Positions 51,106-60,084 of a stretch of DNA of 64,000 nt are shown piece after piece. Source of the DNA: Rhynchopus sp. YZ270_cl-10 (Eukaryota > Euglenozoa > Diplonemea > Diplonemida > Diplonemidae); NCBI GenBank assembly GCA_964035575.1, contig OZ037869.1:186001-250000 (forward strand), written 5' to 3'. Both the position numbers and the translations under genes were made by a program. The notes beneath the pieces were generated by a model. The model worked only from the letters and a program-made list of their open reading frames with translations, had not been told where the DNA came from and did no database searches. Each line of letters starts with the position of its first letter. Position 1 is the first letter of the stretch.

Positions 51106-51305
51106 GAAAAAGAAACAAAGGCAACACTCTACCCCTACCCTAACGTCGTAAGACGCGGGAGGGGTGTTGTCCACCCCCCTCTCTCTATGAGCTACAAAAC
51201 AAAATAAACAAAACTTCCCCCTACTTTGCCCATATCTGATATCTTCTGAATACAGAAATATGTTCCTCCCTTTCATCCCTTTCCTCCCTTCCCTTCACAT
51301 TTTTT

Positions 51306-52289
51306 TTAGTTTCCTTTGACAGCAAGAAAGCTCTTTTCTATGTCTGGAGCGGTTTTCGCGTTTTCGAATTTGAGGTGCCATTTTGCGCCTGCCCTTCTGT
51401 CCATTGGTTTGAGATACGAGAGGTGGTTGGGGTGTTCGACGTTGACGGTGAGGGCTGCGGTTTGGTGTGCGTGGAGCATGGGGCGCAGGGCGTCGTAGTC
51501 ATTGATGGCATCGTTGAAATCGAGGGTGACGGACGCACCCACGACGACAATGACACATAACAACACTGCGAAGGACAGCTTCGCCTGCGCCTCCGACAAC
51601 GCTGACGCACAACTGCTCACAGAGACATACTCCCCATAGCTCGGCTCACACTGCGCCTTCTGTTGCGCCTCATCTTCTGTCACAATGTACAAGTACAACG
51701 TCAAAACATTTAACGTCCAAATCTGGCAAACAAAATACAGCCTAGCCAAAAACTCAGACACACACTTCCCCGAATAAAACCCAATAATAGATGAAAAAAA
51801 CCCGATTAAACCGCAAAATATATCAGAAAAGGTGTTTTCTCCGGTTTTAACGCGGATTGAAGAGAGAATCGCGAAGATGAATGTTACGACGCAGAGAGTC
51901 ATCTGCACCATGGCGACGATCTTTTGGGTGAGTGTAAGGCGGATCATGCGAGCCTCGGGGCCTTCTTTGCCGTTGAAGACTTCGAGAAACTTTGCAGTCA
52001 TGTTGCGCTGTTCGACGTCTTCGTCTAGATACTGAGGTTCGGGAAGCTCTTCCACAGTTGATTCCGAAGGTTCTGACGACTCTTCATCCATGTTGATGTT
52101 TTCTTTGAGTGCTTCGCGTTTGACCTTCTCACGACGTGACATGGTAGAGCACTTCTTCCACTTTGACAGGTTCTTCATCATCACCATTGTGTTCCCCGAC
52201 AGCAACGACGCGGCTGCAGCAACAGCCTCCTCTGGATCACCGTCCTCAGCATCCGCGTCTACCTGTACGTTCATCTTCCCGAACTTCAT
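51306..52289 (-). CDS. four-transmembrane protein, unknown function
   Basis: Single exon, 327 residues. An acidic, Ser-rich N-terminal tail of about 110 residues is followed by four hydrophobic spans: QMTLCVVTFIFAILSSI, IFCGLIGFFSSIIGFY, VLTLYLYIV region, and AVLLCVIVVVGASV. Two cysteines lie between spans 3 and 4 (CEPSYGEYVSVSSC). The C terminus is soluble, about 80 residues. The four-span layout resembles tetraspanin-like proteins, but the tetraspanin CCG motif is absent. No signal peptide is seen. Family not recognised. Confidence 0.75.
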   Translation of the reverse strand: MKFGKMNVQVDADAEDGDPEEAVAAAASLLSGNTMVMMKNLSKWKKCSTMSRREKVKREALKENINMDEESSEPSESTVEELPEPQYLDEDVEQRNMTAKFLEVFNGKEGPEARMIRLTLTQKIVAMVQMTLCVVTFIFAILSSIRVKTGENTFSDIFCGLIGFFSSIIGFYSGKCVSEFLARLYFVCQIWTLNVLTLYLYIVTEDEAQQKAQCEPSYGEYVSVSSCASALSEAQAKLSFAVLLCVIVVVGASVTLDFNDAINDYDALRPMLHAHQTAALTVNVEHPNHLSYLKPMDRRAGAKWHLKFENAKTAPDIEKSFLAVKGN

Positions 52290-52799
52290 TGTACAGTTTT
52301 TAAGAACTCTTTAAGAGAAGATAAAAAGTCGGGAAAGTGGAAAAAAAACCCCCCAAGAAAAAAAGAAAGCCAGTATAAAAGAAATGGGGAAATAGGGATG
52401 ATGAGGCAACTTAATGTCTCATTAAAGAGGTGGTGTAACACAGAATAAGGGATAAACGAGCTAAGTGTAATTCTGGTGATAGGAAGCGTTTGAAGGTGGT
52501 GGGTACAGGGTAGGGGCAGCTGGGCCGGCTTGAATGCGAAGCACAACAAATCACAAAAAATCACAAAAAAAAATCAGAGTGGCAGAAAAGTACCCCTGAT
52601 CACCCACATTTCGTGGTTTACAGTAAATAAAACTGAGAGCACCTTTTTTTTTTTTTTGTGACTATTTGCGCGGAGAGCTCCCCAAAAATATCCCCCATCA
52701 GAAACATAACTCATACTGTCTTTTACCCTCTTTCGAGCTTGCAGTGCTCCGCTCCCCTGTGAAGGGGTGGGCATTGCTCTTTCTCTAAAAATTGAAAGT
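52290..52799. other. intergenic spacer
   Basis: AT-rich, 510 bp. No hairpin family member or element is recognised. Confidence 0.5.
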
Positions 52800-54413
52800 C
52801 TAACGAGAAAAACATCTCACTGAGAGGGTGTCGGCCGGGTGTCTTTTACAGTACTTTGCAGCAGAGGTGGCCGCACGGAGGTGAGGGTCCTCTAACAGGT
52901 CTGGGTTGTTCACCGACCCTACCCCGGACTGCATCCCTGTCAGTGCGATCTGCGCAATGCTGGAAAGCCTTGCTGCAGTCTTTTCTGAGACGCCCATACT
53001 GCCCCCTAGGGTTTGTGCTGGGGAACGGTACTTGCTTTTCAAGAAGTGTGCATCGCTGGCGCTTGGTACAAACGACGGTGTAGACGCAAGGTAGTCGAGG
53101 TAGCGTTTGTCCGCCATCAGCCGCTGTGCAGCGATGCGTGGTACGCACTTCTTCTTCGCGCCAAAGCGCTCGATTGCACGCACATCGCCCTCAGGTGCAG
53201 ATTCGTCGAGAAACCGCGAGCTTGTCATCGTGCAAGGACAGAGACGGTTGTTGCGGACCAGCTTGGTGTGCACCTGATGGCGGATCTCGGTGCTGCCGAT
53301 GGGGTTCGGTGTGCTTGCACGGAGTGCGGTGTGGAGCTGCTGCGGGCACGTTGTGTGCACCTTGGGTTTGTGATTGATTGCGCACGGTGTCTGTGTATAG
53401 CGCATCCCACCAGAGCGTTGCGGAGCTGCAGACCGCCCGATGAAGGCAACACTGCGGGACATTACCTGACGGCGCGCCCAGTCGTCAGGACCTTTGTTCG
53501 GGTCGTTGACTGCAACAAGCATGTCTGCACGGTAGGGGCGCGTGTGTGGATCGACGAGACGTTCCGTCGCATTCACGTCGCGCAAACGTTCACGCAAATT
53601 CGCCATCTCACTTAGAAGGGACGTAGGTGCGTCTCTGATGTGCCCTTCCCGCAGCTCTGCTTTGATGTCGTGCTTCGACTCTACCTGCGCAGCCATCCCC
53701 ACCGCCTTCCCCTTCACTGCGCTTTGCTGGTTCCCATTCAATGAATTGCGCGACAGCACCGCCGCAGGAAGAAGCTGTGAAAAGGACGGTATCGACGTCC
53801 GCAGCATGCGCTGTCCCCACTGCGCCTCACCCGACGCAGTGCTGCTCCTGCGCCGCTCCTGGTCCACACTGTCGAACATCGTGCTGAACTCTTCGTACTC
53901 AATGAAGCCGGACATATCAGTGTCAACCTCTCTGATCATCGCATCGATGTCGATCGTCAGCTCAAATGCCTGCACTGCGCCACGCAGGATGTCAACGTCG
54001 ACACCACCCTGACGGTCCTTTCGACCACCTAAGGCCGCAAAGGCTTCGACAGTGTCGGGTACAATGGAGTCGAAGTGGCGGCACTTTAGTGTTTCCATGA
54101 GGCGGATGACACGTTCTTGTGTCATGTGCACACCGGGTTTATGGCATGTGTCTGAGAGGATCTCAGAGAGTTCGGAGTCGGACATAGACTGGCCAAGGTT
54201 GCGAAGGAAGATGGAGATGTCGCCTTGTGTTTCGAGGTTGGGTGTCGCGTTGTACATGAGCTTCACGAACTCCACCTCGTGTGGGCGCAGCGCGACACGT
54301 GTCTTGCGGCGCATGATCCGCACCGCCTTGTATACCAGCATGTACGTCGACATACAACGCTGCAGCCATCGTCTCAGGTCGTGTACAGTCTTGCGACGCC
54401 ACCCCCCTACCAT
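52800..54413 (-). CDS. EF-hand protein with long C-terminal extension
   Basis: Single exon, 537 residues. Residues about 45-185 look like a calmodulin/centrin-type pair of EF-hand lobes. Only the last loop, DTDMSGFIEYEE (164-175), has a canonical calcium-binding pattern; the earlier loops are degenerate. The rest (190-537) is basic, Ser/Pro-rich and mostly disordered-looking, with short conserved-looking stretches such as MRYTQTPCAINHKPK. Such architecture occurs in flagellar calcium-binding proteins, but this is inference. A CT-rich tract ending CACATAG lies 13 bases before the ATG. Confidence 0.8.
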   Translation of the reverse strand: MVGGWRRKTVHDLRRWLQRCMSTYMLVYKAVRIMRRKTRVALRPHEVEFVKLMYNATPNLETQGDISIFLRNLGQSMSDSELSEILSDTCHKPGVHMTQERVIRLMETLKCRHFDSIVPDTVEAFAALGGRKDRQGGVDVDILRGAVQAFELTIDIDAMIREVDTDMSGFIEYEEFSTMFDSVDQERRRSSTASGEAQWGQRMLRTSIPSFSQLLPAAVLSRNSLNGNQQSAVKGKAVGMAAQVESKHDIKAELREGHIRDAPTSLLSEMANLRERLRDVNATERLVDPHTRPYRADMLVAVNDPNKGPDDWARRQVMSRSVAFIGRSAAPQRSGGMRYTQTPCAINHKPKVHTTCPQQLHTALRASTPNPIGSTEIRHQVHTKLVRNNRLCPCTMTSSRFLDESAPEGDVRAIERFGAKKKCVPRIAAQRLMADKRYLDYLASTPSFVPSASDAHFLKSKYRSPAQTLGGSMGVSEKTAARLSSIAQIALTGMQSGVGSVNNPDLLEDPHLRAATSAAKYCKRHPADTLSVRCFSR

Positions 54414-54426
54414 GCTTCTACCTGTA

Positions 54427-54470
54427 CTATGTGAGGTAGTGGGAGCGGGGGAGGGGGAGGAGGAGGGGGT
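54427..54470 (-). promoter_or_regulatory. probable spliced-leader acceptor of the EF-hand gene
   Basis: The minus strand has CCCCCTCCTCCTCCCCCTCC and further C/T bases, ending in TACCTCACATAG; the AG is plus-strand 54427-54428. Confidence 0.5.
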
Positions 54471-54568
54471 GTAACAAAAGAACCGTTGTTGTTTTCTAAT
54501 CGTCTATCTAATGTAGTCAAAGTGAGATAACGTCGGCACCTCGAAGGATGCAGGCGCAAAAAGGTATC

Positions 54569-57286
54569 CTAACTCAGGTCGTTTGTCTCCGGTGGTGGCT
54601 TTGGGGACCACCAATCAACGTAGAGTTGGCCACTTAGCTTGCAGAAGGTGATGTGCTCGATGATGGCCTGCCGCATGGCGGACTCTGTGCATGGAGATGG
54701 TGGGGGAAGGGTGTTTGCCTTGATGAAGCCCATCCAGCGTGCGGCGGGGGTAGTCCCGCAGATGATTGCGTCGCTGAGGTGGTCGCACTCCTGCTGTGTC
54801 CACTCGACGGCAGGGGAGAGCAGGGCACTGCCTGCTGGGGACACACTGTCACGCTGCGACGGGCTCCCATTCTCCCTTGCCAATAGATCCACAGAGGTAA
54901 CGTCCACAGTATGCACAGCACCCTCACTCCCAATGCAGATCGACAGATGCAGATTAAAGTGCGATTCCCGGCTCCGAAGGTACACCGCAAAGAGGTCGTT
55001 CGTGATGGCCCAGTCGACCGCTATGCGCTTCATGAGCGTCTTTGTCGTGATGTCCCACACAGCGACGTGCTCTGTGCAAGCAGAGACGACAATGCCTGCG
55101 TCGGCGTTGTGCTCCACACCACGTAGTGCGGCTACGTCCAGAGAAGAGGGGTGCACCCCCAGGTCCGCCGCCTTCGAGAAGCCCTCTTCGAAGAGACGCA
55201 GCCGCCCGCCACGCTTCGCAACAACAGTAACGTTCTGTGCATTGTGCTGCAGGGCCGCCACACAGAGCGCACCTTCATCCATATCGCACACCACACGCGG
55301 CGCCTTCCACACCAGAACATGCCCACGCTCATCACACACAATGACATGCTCACCTTGCGCAACCAGACACCTACACGGGCTTTTCAACTCAATCACACAT
55401 TCTGGCGACAACGGCGGTCCGGACCACACCAAAATACTGGTATTTGTTGCAACCACGACCCACCCTGCCTCTGTCACTGCGAGGTACCGTGCTGAGGGGA
55501 CTGGAATTGGTGCGAAGGGCGCGGAATTGAAGGAGGCGAGCACGCGGTGTTCATGCGTCGCATCGTACCCACTGACAACCGCAGTGGTGCGGGTCAGCTG
55601 CACAGCGGTGACACCTATGCCGGCCCCATCCAACACTGCACACACCGCGTCGCTTCCTTCTATACAAACCCACCTCCGGTCTGCATGCGCCAGAAGCGTC
55701 TTGCCAAGGAGACACATCGCTGTCAGGTCCCCTACTGCCCGGGAACGTTGTGTGTCCACCAGGACATCCTCCCACACGGAGGTCCCCCCTGCACCAGAAT
55801 ACCCATCTGATACCGCACACTGCATCAGAGGCTCTGTGCACCGCAGTCTGAGACCACGTCGTGTGATGCGCCCTGAAGGGGGCACAACATAACGTATCCC
55901 ATCCACCCATGCCCACCGAGGAAGCGTTCCTGCAAAGGTGATGTACATTGGCCCGATGGTGACATTGTGGTCTTGACGCACTGCGATGTTCACCTCTTGG
56001 GTTCGTGGTGGGTATAACGCTGCCGTCACGGCAAGCGTCACCTCTGCTCCAGGCGCTGCGGTGATCACAACATCATCAAACACACATTCCAAACCCTTCA
56101 ACGGCGCCGTCACCACTCCTGTCAAACACACCCCAGGAGACACTGCAGACAGCACCACTGGCACTCCCTCTGTAGCCTCTGCTAGCACCCCTGCAATGTC
56201 CGGTGTATTGAGAACGGCTTGGTTGGTCGATTCACTGAGGAGAATGCGCGCTGTGATGGCGGGGAGGAGACTGCCGTTTTGAACTAAGGGGCGGCCGTTG
56301 GAGTAGGTGACAGAGAGGGTGAGCCCAGAGGTGTCGAGGGAGGGCGTGGAGGGGAGCGGGGGGACCGGGCAGGGGTCGGGGATGTGACGTTGCGGGGAGG
56401 GGGAGATGGGGGAGGCGATGGTGCGGCGGGCGTCTGCGGCGCGGCGGATCATGGCGTCGCAGCTGCGCAGTGCTGTCGCTGTGTCGCCCTCTACGAGGCT
56501 ACGTCGGGAGGCTACCACATACTCCTTGCGGTCTGCAGCAGAGTGCGTCTCTTCGCATTGCCTCTGCAGCCGTTTGTACCGCAACCTCAGAGCTAACAAC
56601 TCATCCGAAGCTGCAGCCGCCCCACGTACCAACCCCACCGCCTCTACCTCATTCTTTGTCGCAATCTCCGCAAGCCTTGCCCGTCTCTTCCCTTCCAACT
56701 GCGCCACCAAAGCTTCCCATGAATGCTCCTGTCGTACACTCTGTGTTTGAAGTCGAGATGAATATTGAACCCGTTTCGCAGCCTGTCGGTTTTGTTGATT
56801 TAAAATGTCTTGAGTATGCTCAGTAAGCGTTTGGTGTCGTGTAGTGCGGCGGTTGTCCGCGACAGTGCGGTTTTCTTCGAGAATTGCGGCCCGGCGTTCT
56901 TCTACGTCAGCCTTTTCTTGGGCAAAGGCGCGGCGGGATGCGTCGCGTTCTGCAGTGATGGCAGAACGTTTGTGCCGAACGTCAGCAAAACTATCGACCT
57001 CTGCAGCGAAGGATGCCACTGCATGCTTTTCGTCGTCGTCGGGTATTTCGTTTGATATGGTCGCGACAGCGTCGTTCACAAAGCTGTCGTGTTCGTGCAT
57101 TTCTTGCATCAAACTGCTTACCGTATCCCTCAGCGCACTGTCCCTGAACCCCCGCCGCTGCAGCAACTCCGCCAACACCGGTTTGTTCAGCTCCACCCTC
57201 GCAGCATCCACCACCTCACCACTTCCTACTGCAATCTGCTCTACCTCTATGCAGTCCCCCTCAGGGGAGAGACTTCGTGCAGCCAT
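54569..57286 (-). CDS. coiled-coil plus beta-propeller-like protein
   Basis: Single exon, 905 residues. Residues about 90-280 are a long charged helix rich in Arg/Glu/Ala (ITAERDASRRAFAQEK, EERRAAILEENRTVADNRR), likely a coiled coil. A Ser/Pro linker follows (near 290-320). From about 330 the sequence is beta-rich, with motifs reminiscent of WD40 blades (VVVATNTSILVWSG, VIVCDERGHVLVWKA, IVVSACTEHVAVWDITTKTL), spaced 40-60 residues. The propeller is a guess from repeat rhythm. The ATG at 57286 (MAARSLSPEG) is preferred because upstream codons look like leader. Partners unknown. Confidence 0.75.
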   Translation of the reverse strand: MAARSLSPEGDCIEVEQIAVGSGEVVDAARVELNKPVLAELLQRRGFRDSALRDTVSSLMQEMHEHDSFVNDAVATISNEIPDDDEKHAVASFAAEVDSFADVRHKRSAITAERDASRRAFAQEKADVEERRAAILEENRTVADNRRTTRHQTLTEHTQDILNQQNRQAAKRVQYSSRLQTQSVRQEHSWEALVAQLEGKRRARLAEIATKNEVEAVGLVRGAAAASDELLALRLRYKRLQRQCEETHSAADRKEYVVASRRSLVEGDTATALRSCDAMIRRAADARRTIASPISPSPQRHIPDPCPVPPLPSTPSLDTSGLTLSVTYSNGRPLVQNGSLLPAITARILLSESTNQAVLNTPDIAGVLAEATEGVPVVLSAVSPGVCLTGVVTAPLKGLECVFDDVVITAAPGAEVTLAVTAALYPPRTQEVNIAVRQDHNVTIGPMYITFAGTLPRWAWVDGIRYVVPPSGRITRRGLRLRCTEPLMQCAVSDGYSGAGGTSVWEDVLVDTQRSRAVGDLTAMCLLGKTLLAHADRRWVCIEGSDAVCAVLDGAGIGVTAVQLTRTTAVVSGYDATHEHRVLASFNSAPFAPIPVPSARYLAVTEAGWVVVATNTSILVWSGPPLSPECVIELKSPCRCLVAQGEHVIVCDERGHVLVWKAPRVVCDMDEGALCVAALQHNAQNVTVVAKRGGRLRLFEEGFSKAADLGVHPSSLDVAALRGVEHNADAGIVVSACTEHVAVWDITTKTLMKRIAVDWAITNDLFAVYLRSRESHFNLHLSICIGSEGAVHTVDVTSVDLLARENGSPSQRDSVSPAGSALLSPAVEWTQQECDHLSDAIICGTTPAARWMGFIKANTLPPPSPCTESAMRQAIIEHITFCKLSGQLYVDWWSPKPPPETNDLS

Positions 57287-57504
57287 AAGGGATTGGGTTG
57301 AGAGGTATAGTGCAATGCGAAGTGTGAGGTGGTTGGGGTGTTGTGTATGCAACGTTCTGAAGAGGATGGGGTCGAGTGAGGAGAGGGGGGGGAGGTGGGG
57401 GTTTTTGGGAGAAAATTTCACAAAAAAAAGGCTTGAATTTTCATTTTCAATGAAAGATATGCGAAAAATCATTTTGCATAAAAATGCGAATCTTGGTTAA
57501 CACT

Positions 57505-59109
57505 TTATGAGGGTGAATCTGCGAAGAGTTCGTGGACTTTAGTAGACAAGCCTAGAGAAGCGAGATTATGTCTCAGGAGCGTCTGTTTGAACTGTGGGGC
57601 GTATGTCCTCCAGAGGGAAGGGACGGCGGAGTGGGCGTTAAGGGCGAAGGTGCAGATGTCATGAAGTTCTGTTGGCGTAGCACACCGGGAGAGACGGGAC
57701 ACGTGGCGGAGGAGATGATGCGCAGATGCATCGGGCACAACACGGTGCAAACGTTCCATCGCCAGCAACAGCTGTCCTGCGTCCTTAGGCGACAATGTGT
57801 GCACCTCACTACGAGATGCGAAGCGTCCAAACACCGCATCCACGACTCTCCCCACCACCTCACCCTTCACCCCCGCAGCCGCAGCTGCTGTCACAACCGC
57901 ACAACCCTGCACACCATCCAACTCATCAATACGTATCCCGCTCACCAACCCCTCCCACAGCCTGCCATCCCGCACCCTCTCTCTGCAGGCACTCTGCAAG
58001 AGACGCACCGTGTCGTGTGTACAGAGTGGATCACCGTGCATGCTGTTCAGTCGCTTCCACAGCGCGCCCCCACGAATGTGCAATGCTTGGCATGCGGCAA
58101 TCATTGTACAGACCTCCTGCTTTGTTGCAGTCGCCGTCTCGTGAATAACAATGCCACGTACAGCGCCAGTGTATTGTCTCCATTTACCCCCATTCTGCAC
58201 CACTTCGGTCAGCGCTATTAAAAACTGTGTTCGCTGTGCTCGGGAGAAGGTGGGCACAGCACGACAAAGTGCTGTGGACACATCCTTGCTCTGCCAGGTG
58301 CTTTCCACTAGATTAAGGACAATTCCGCCTTGCAGGACGATTAGCGGTTGGGGTGCGGTTTTGCAGTATGTCACATATATTGCTTTCATTGCGTGGGCTT
58401 CGGGTGGTGTCGCCGAACCAAGCGACACCAGCTTTGTGATGTGTTGGATCGCTGTGCCACGTTGCTTTTGGGTGAGGGTTGCGCTGTGTTTGGGCTGGAG
58501 GATGGTGGAGATGCAGCGGTCTGCAAGGGTGGGACCGTCTCCTGCTTTGGTGTCGAGAAACGGCCACCGTGTCAGACACAGCAGAACAACCAGGAGACAT
58601 GACAGATCGGCGTTGAGAGCACTGTTGGTGTTCCTCTCGATTGCATTGACGCAGGCGCCGCCCAACGTAGCGAAGGTGTCCGCAGCGCGCAGTGCGGGGA
58701 GGGCGAGGAGCAGCGCCGTCACCTCTTTTGGCTGCAGGGCGGGACCACCTCGGGGTGCTTCTGCGCTGAGCATTGAGAGAAATGGGCGCGCAAGCGGGAG
58801 GGCTGTCTCCTGTGGAAGCGCGGTGAGGGAGACGAGAAGGGAGGCTTGGCTGCTGTGGGTGCGGTGCGCTGTGTGTAGGTCTGGCTCTGTTGCAATACGT
58901 CTACAGACAGAACGGAACAGAACCTCATGTGCGACACGTGCCTTTCCAAAGCATGCTACAGTAGCAGCTAGTGAAGCATCCTCTCCACTGGCAAAGCACG
59001 GCAACGACCCCCCAGGCTCAAACACAGGAAGCCCCCGCAGACGCGCAGCTGCCTTCTTGTGGAGGTTGTGACGGTGTAGGTCCTTCCCAGTCAGTCGCTT
59101 CCATGACAT
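57505..59109 (-). CDS. helical-repeat protein, possibly mitochondrial RNA-binding
   Basis: Single exon, 534 residues, nearly all helix, with paired-helix units of about 35-40 residues (SLLVSLTALP, EVTALLLALPALRAADTF, GQLLLAMERLHRVVPDAS). This rhythm is seen in FASTK/RAP-type and OPR-like organellar RNA-binding proteins, but no RAP motif is evident at the C terminus. The N terminus MSWKRLTGKDLHRHNLHKKA is basic and without acidic residues except Asp10, compatible with import into mitochondria. Both function and location are inferences. Confidence 0.7.
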   Translation of the reverse strand: MSWKRLTGKDLHRHNLHKKAAARLRGLPVFEPGGSLPCFASGEDASLAATVACFGKARVAHEVLFRSVCRRIATEPDLHTAHRTHSSQASLLVSLTALPQETALPLARPFLSMLSAEAPRGGPALQPKEVTALLLALPALRAADTFATLGGACVNAIERNTNSALNADLSCLLVVLLCLTRWPFLDTKAGDGPTLADRCISTILQPKHSATLTQKQRGTAIQHITKLVSLGSATPPEAHAMKAIYVTYCKTAPQPLIVLQGGIVLNLVESTWQSKDVSTALCRAVPTFSRAQRTQFLIALTEVVQNGGKWRQYTGAVRGIVIHETATATKQEVCTMIAACQALHIRGGALWKRLNSMHGDPLCTHDTVRLLQSACRERVRDGRLWEGLVSGIRIDELDGVQGCAVVTAAAAAGVKGEVVGRVVDAVFGRFASRSEVHTLSPKDAGQLLLAMERLHRVVPDASAHHLLRHVSRLSRCATPTELHDICTFALNAHSAVPSLWRTYAPQFKQTLLRHNLASLGLSTKVHELFADSPS

Positions 59110-59361
59110 GTTGTGTTGGGTCTTCTGTACGCCTTTCACCCCAAATTGTAGGGGAAGCGTTGCACCCCCATACCCAACTGTTTGAATTTTTGTGGTGGGA
59201 GGGGAGAAAAAAAAAAGTGAATTTTGACAACACTTCGGCGGATCTACCACAGATTACCTTAAATGCAGCTTTGTAGATTGAAGAATGAGGAGGGGGGAAA
59301 CGAGGGTCTTTTTTTGTCCCCGCATTTTCGAAATGCCCCTAAAAAAAATTACCCAATAAAA

Positions 59362-60084
59362 TTATGCATTTGAAGCGTCTGGTGCAGGTTGTTCCGCTTC
59401 CGCTTCCCCTTTCCCTTTGTCATTCATCAGGAGCAGCTGTAGGTTGTGAGGTTGGGTCACGAAGAAGGGGGAGAACCCGATGCCGCCCAGGTGAAGGCTT
59501 GGTATGGGGGTGGTCTTGTAGTGCTCGGGAAGGCGCCAGGGCGCTTTGGTGGTAGGGAGCGGGGAGTGGACGGCGTAGGTGTGTGTGGAGTTCCGGTCGT
59601 CGTACTTTCCCTGCTTCCCTCCACGCCCTCCTATTTTGTAGGTAACGTTCATCGCGCGGCTCTTCCCTCTGTACCACAGCGTCAGCGCGTCTGGCATATA
59701 TTTGCCAGAGTTCCCCGAGAGTTCTTGCTTCTTCCCAAAACCCCTCGCAGAGCGTACCAAAAAGGGCACTTCCTGCACCGGTGTCGCCTCCACCTCTTCA
59801 ACTAAGACCGGGTCCACGTCGCGGATCACCTTCTGGTGTACACGATGCATCCACCGTGCGTGGAAGTCTTCTCCAGGTCCGATCTCGCTGCTGACAGTCT
59901 CGCCCTCAGATGCTATGGTGAAGGGCTTGGGGGTTTGGATAGGGGACACCTTGGTTCCAAGCTCGTCGACCCCAACAGACATGATTTTGGTCAACGCAGC
60001 CTCCACCCATTTGTCGTGGAAGGCAACTGCATCTGTCTCCTTGATGGTGTCGGACACCAGGCGGAGTAGGTGTGTACGTCGCAT
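59362..60084 (-). CDS. unrecognised protein, probable mitochondrial import
   Basis: Single exon, 240 residues. Starts MRRTHLLRLVSDTIKE, an amphipathic basic leader typical of mitochondrial targeting. The central part has SARGFGKKQELSGNSGKYMP and SRAMNVTYKIGGRGGKQGKY; the C-terminal part has LPEHYKTTPIPSLHLGGIGF. The basic glycine-rich centre would fit a mitoribosomal or RNA-binding protein, but I do not recognise a family. The ATG at 60084 is the first that yields this leader; upstream codons are Pro/His-rich. Confidence 0.65.
   Translation of the reverse strand: MRRTHLLRLVSDTIKETDAVAFHDKWVEAALTKIMSVGVDELGTKVSPIQTPKPFTIASEGETVSSEIGPGEDFHARWMHRVHQKVIRDVDPVLVEEVEATPVQEVPFLVRSARGFGKKQELSGNSGKYMPDALTLWYRGKSRAMNVTYKIGGRGGKQGKYDDRNSTHTYAVHSPLPTTKAPWRLPEHYKTTPIPSLHLGGIGFSPFFVTQPHNLQLLLMNDKGKGEAEAEQPAPDASNA

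Larger units (their letters stand above)
49928..51305. other. gene-free spacer upstream of the MFS gene
   Basis: 49955-50005 is a GAGGAT repeat (pyrimidine tract for the minus-strand gene). It holds the GAAAACTT repeat at 50171, weak HP-A at 50396, HP-B block at 50687, a GGTGC hairpin at 51014 and HP-A at 51063. No gene. Confidence 0.5.

Noticed and set aside
57568-59071. Long plus-strand frames opposite the helical-repeat gene
   Set aside because: Mirror frames caused by GC-rich codons; the minus-strand frame is longer and has coherent helical repeats. The same holds opposite the other GC-rich genes.
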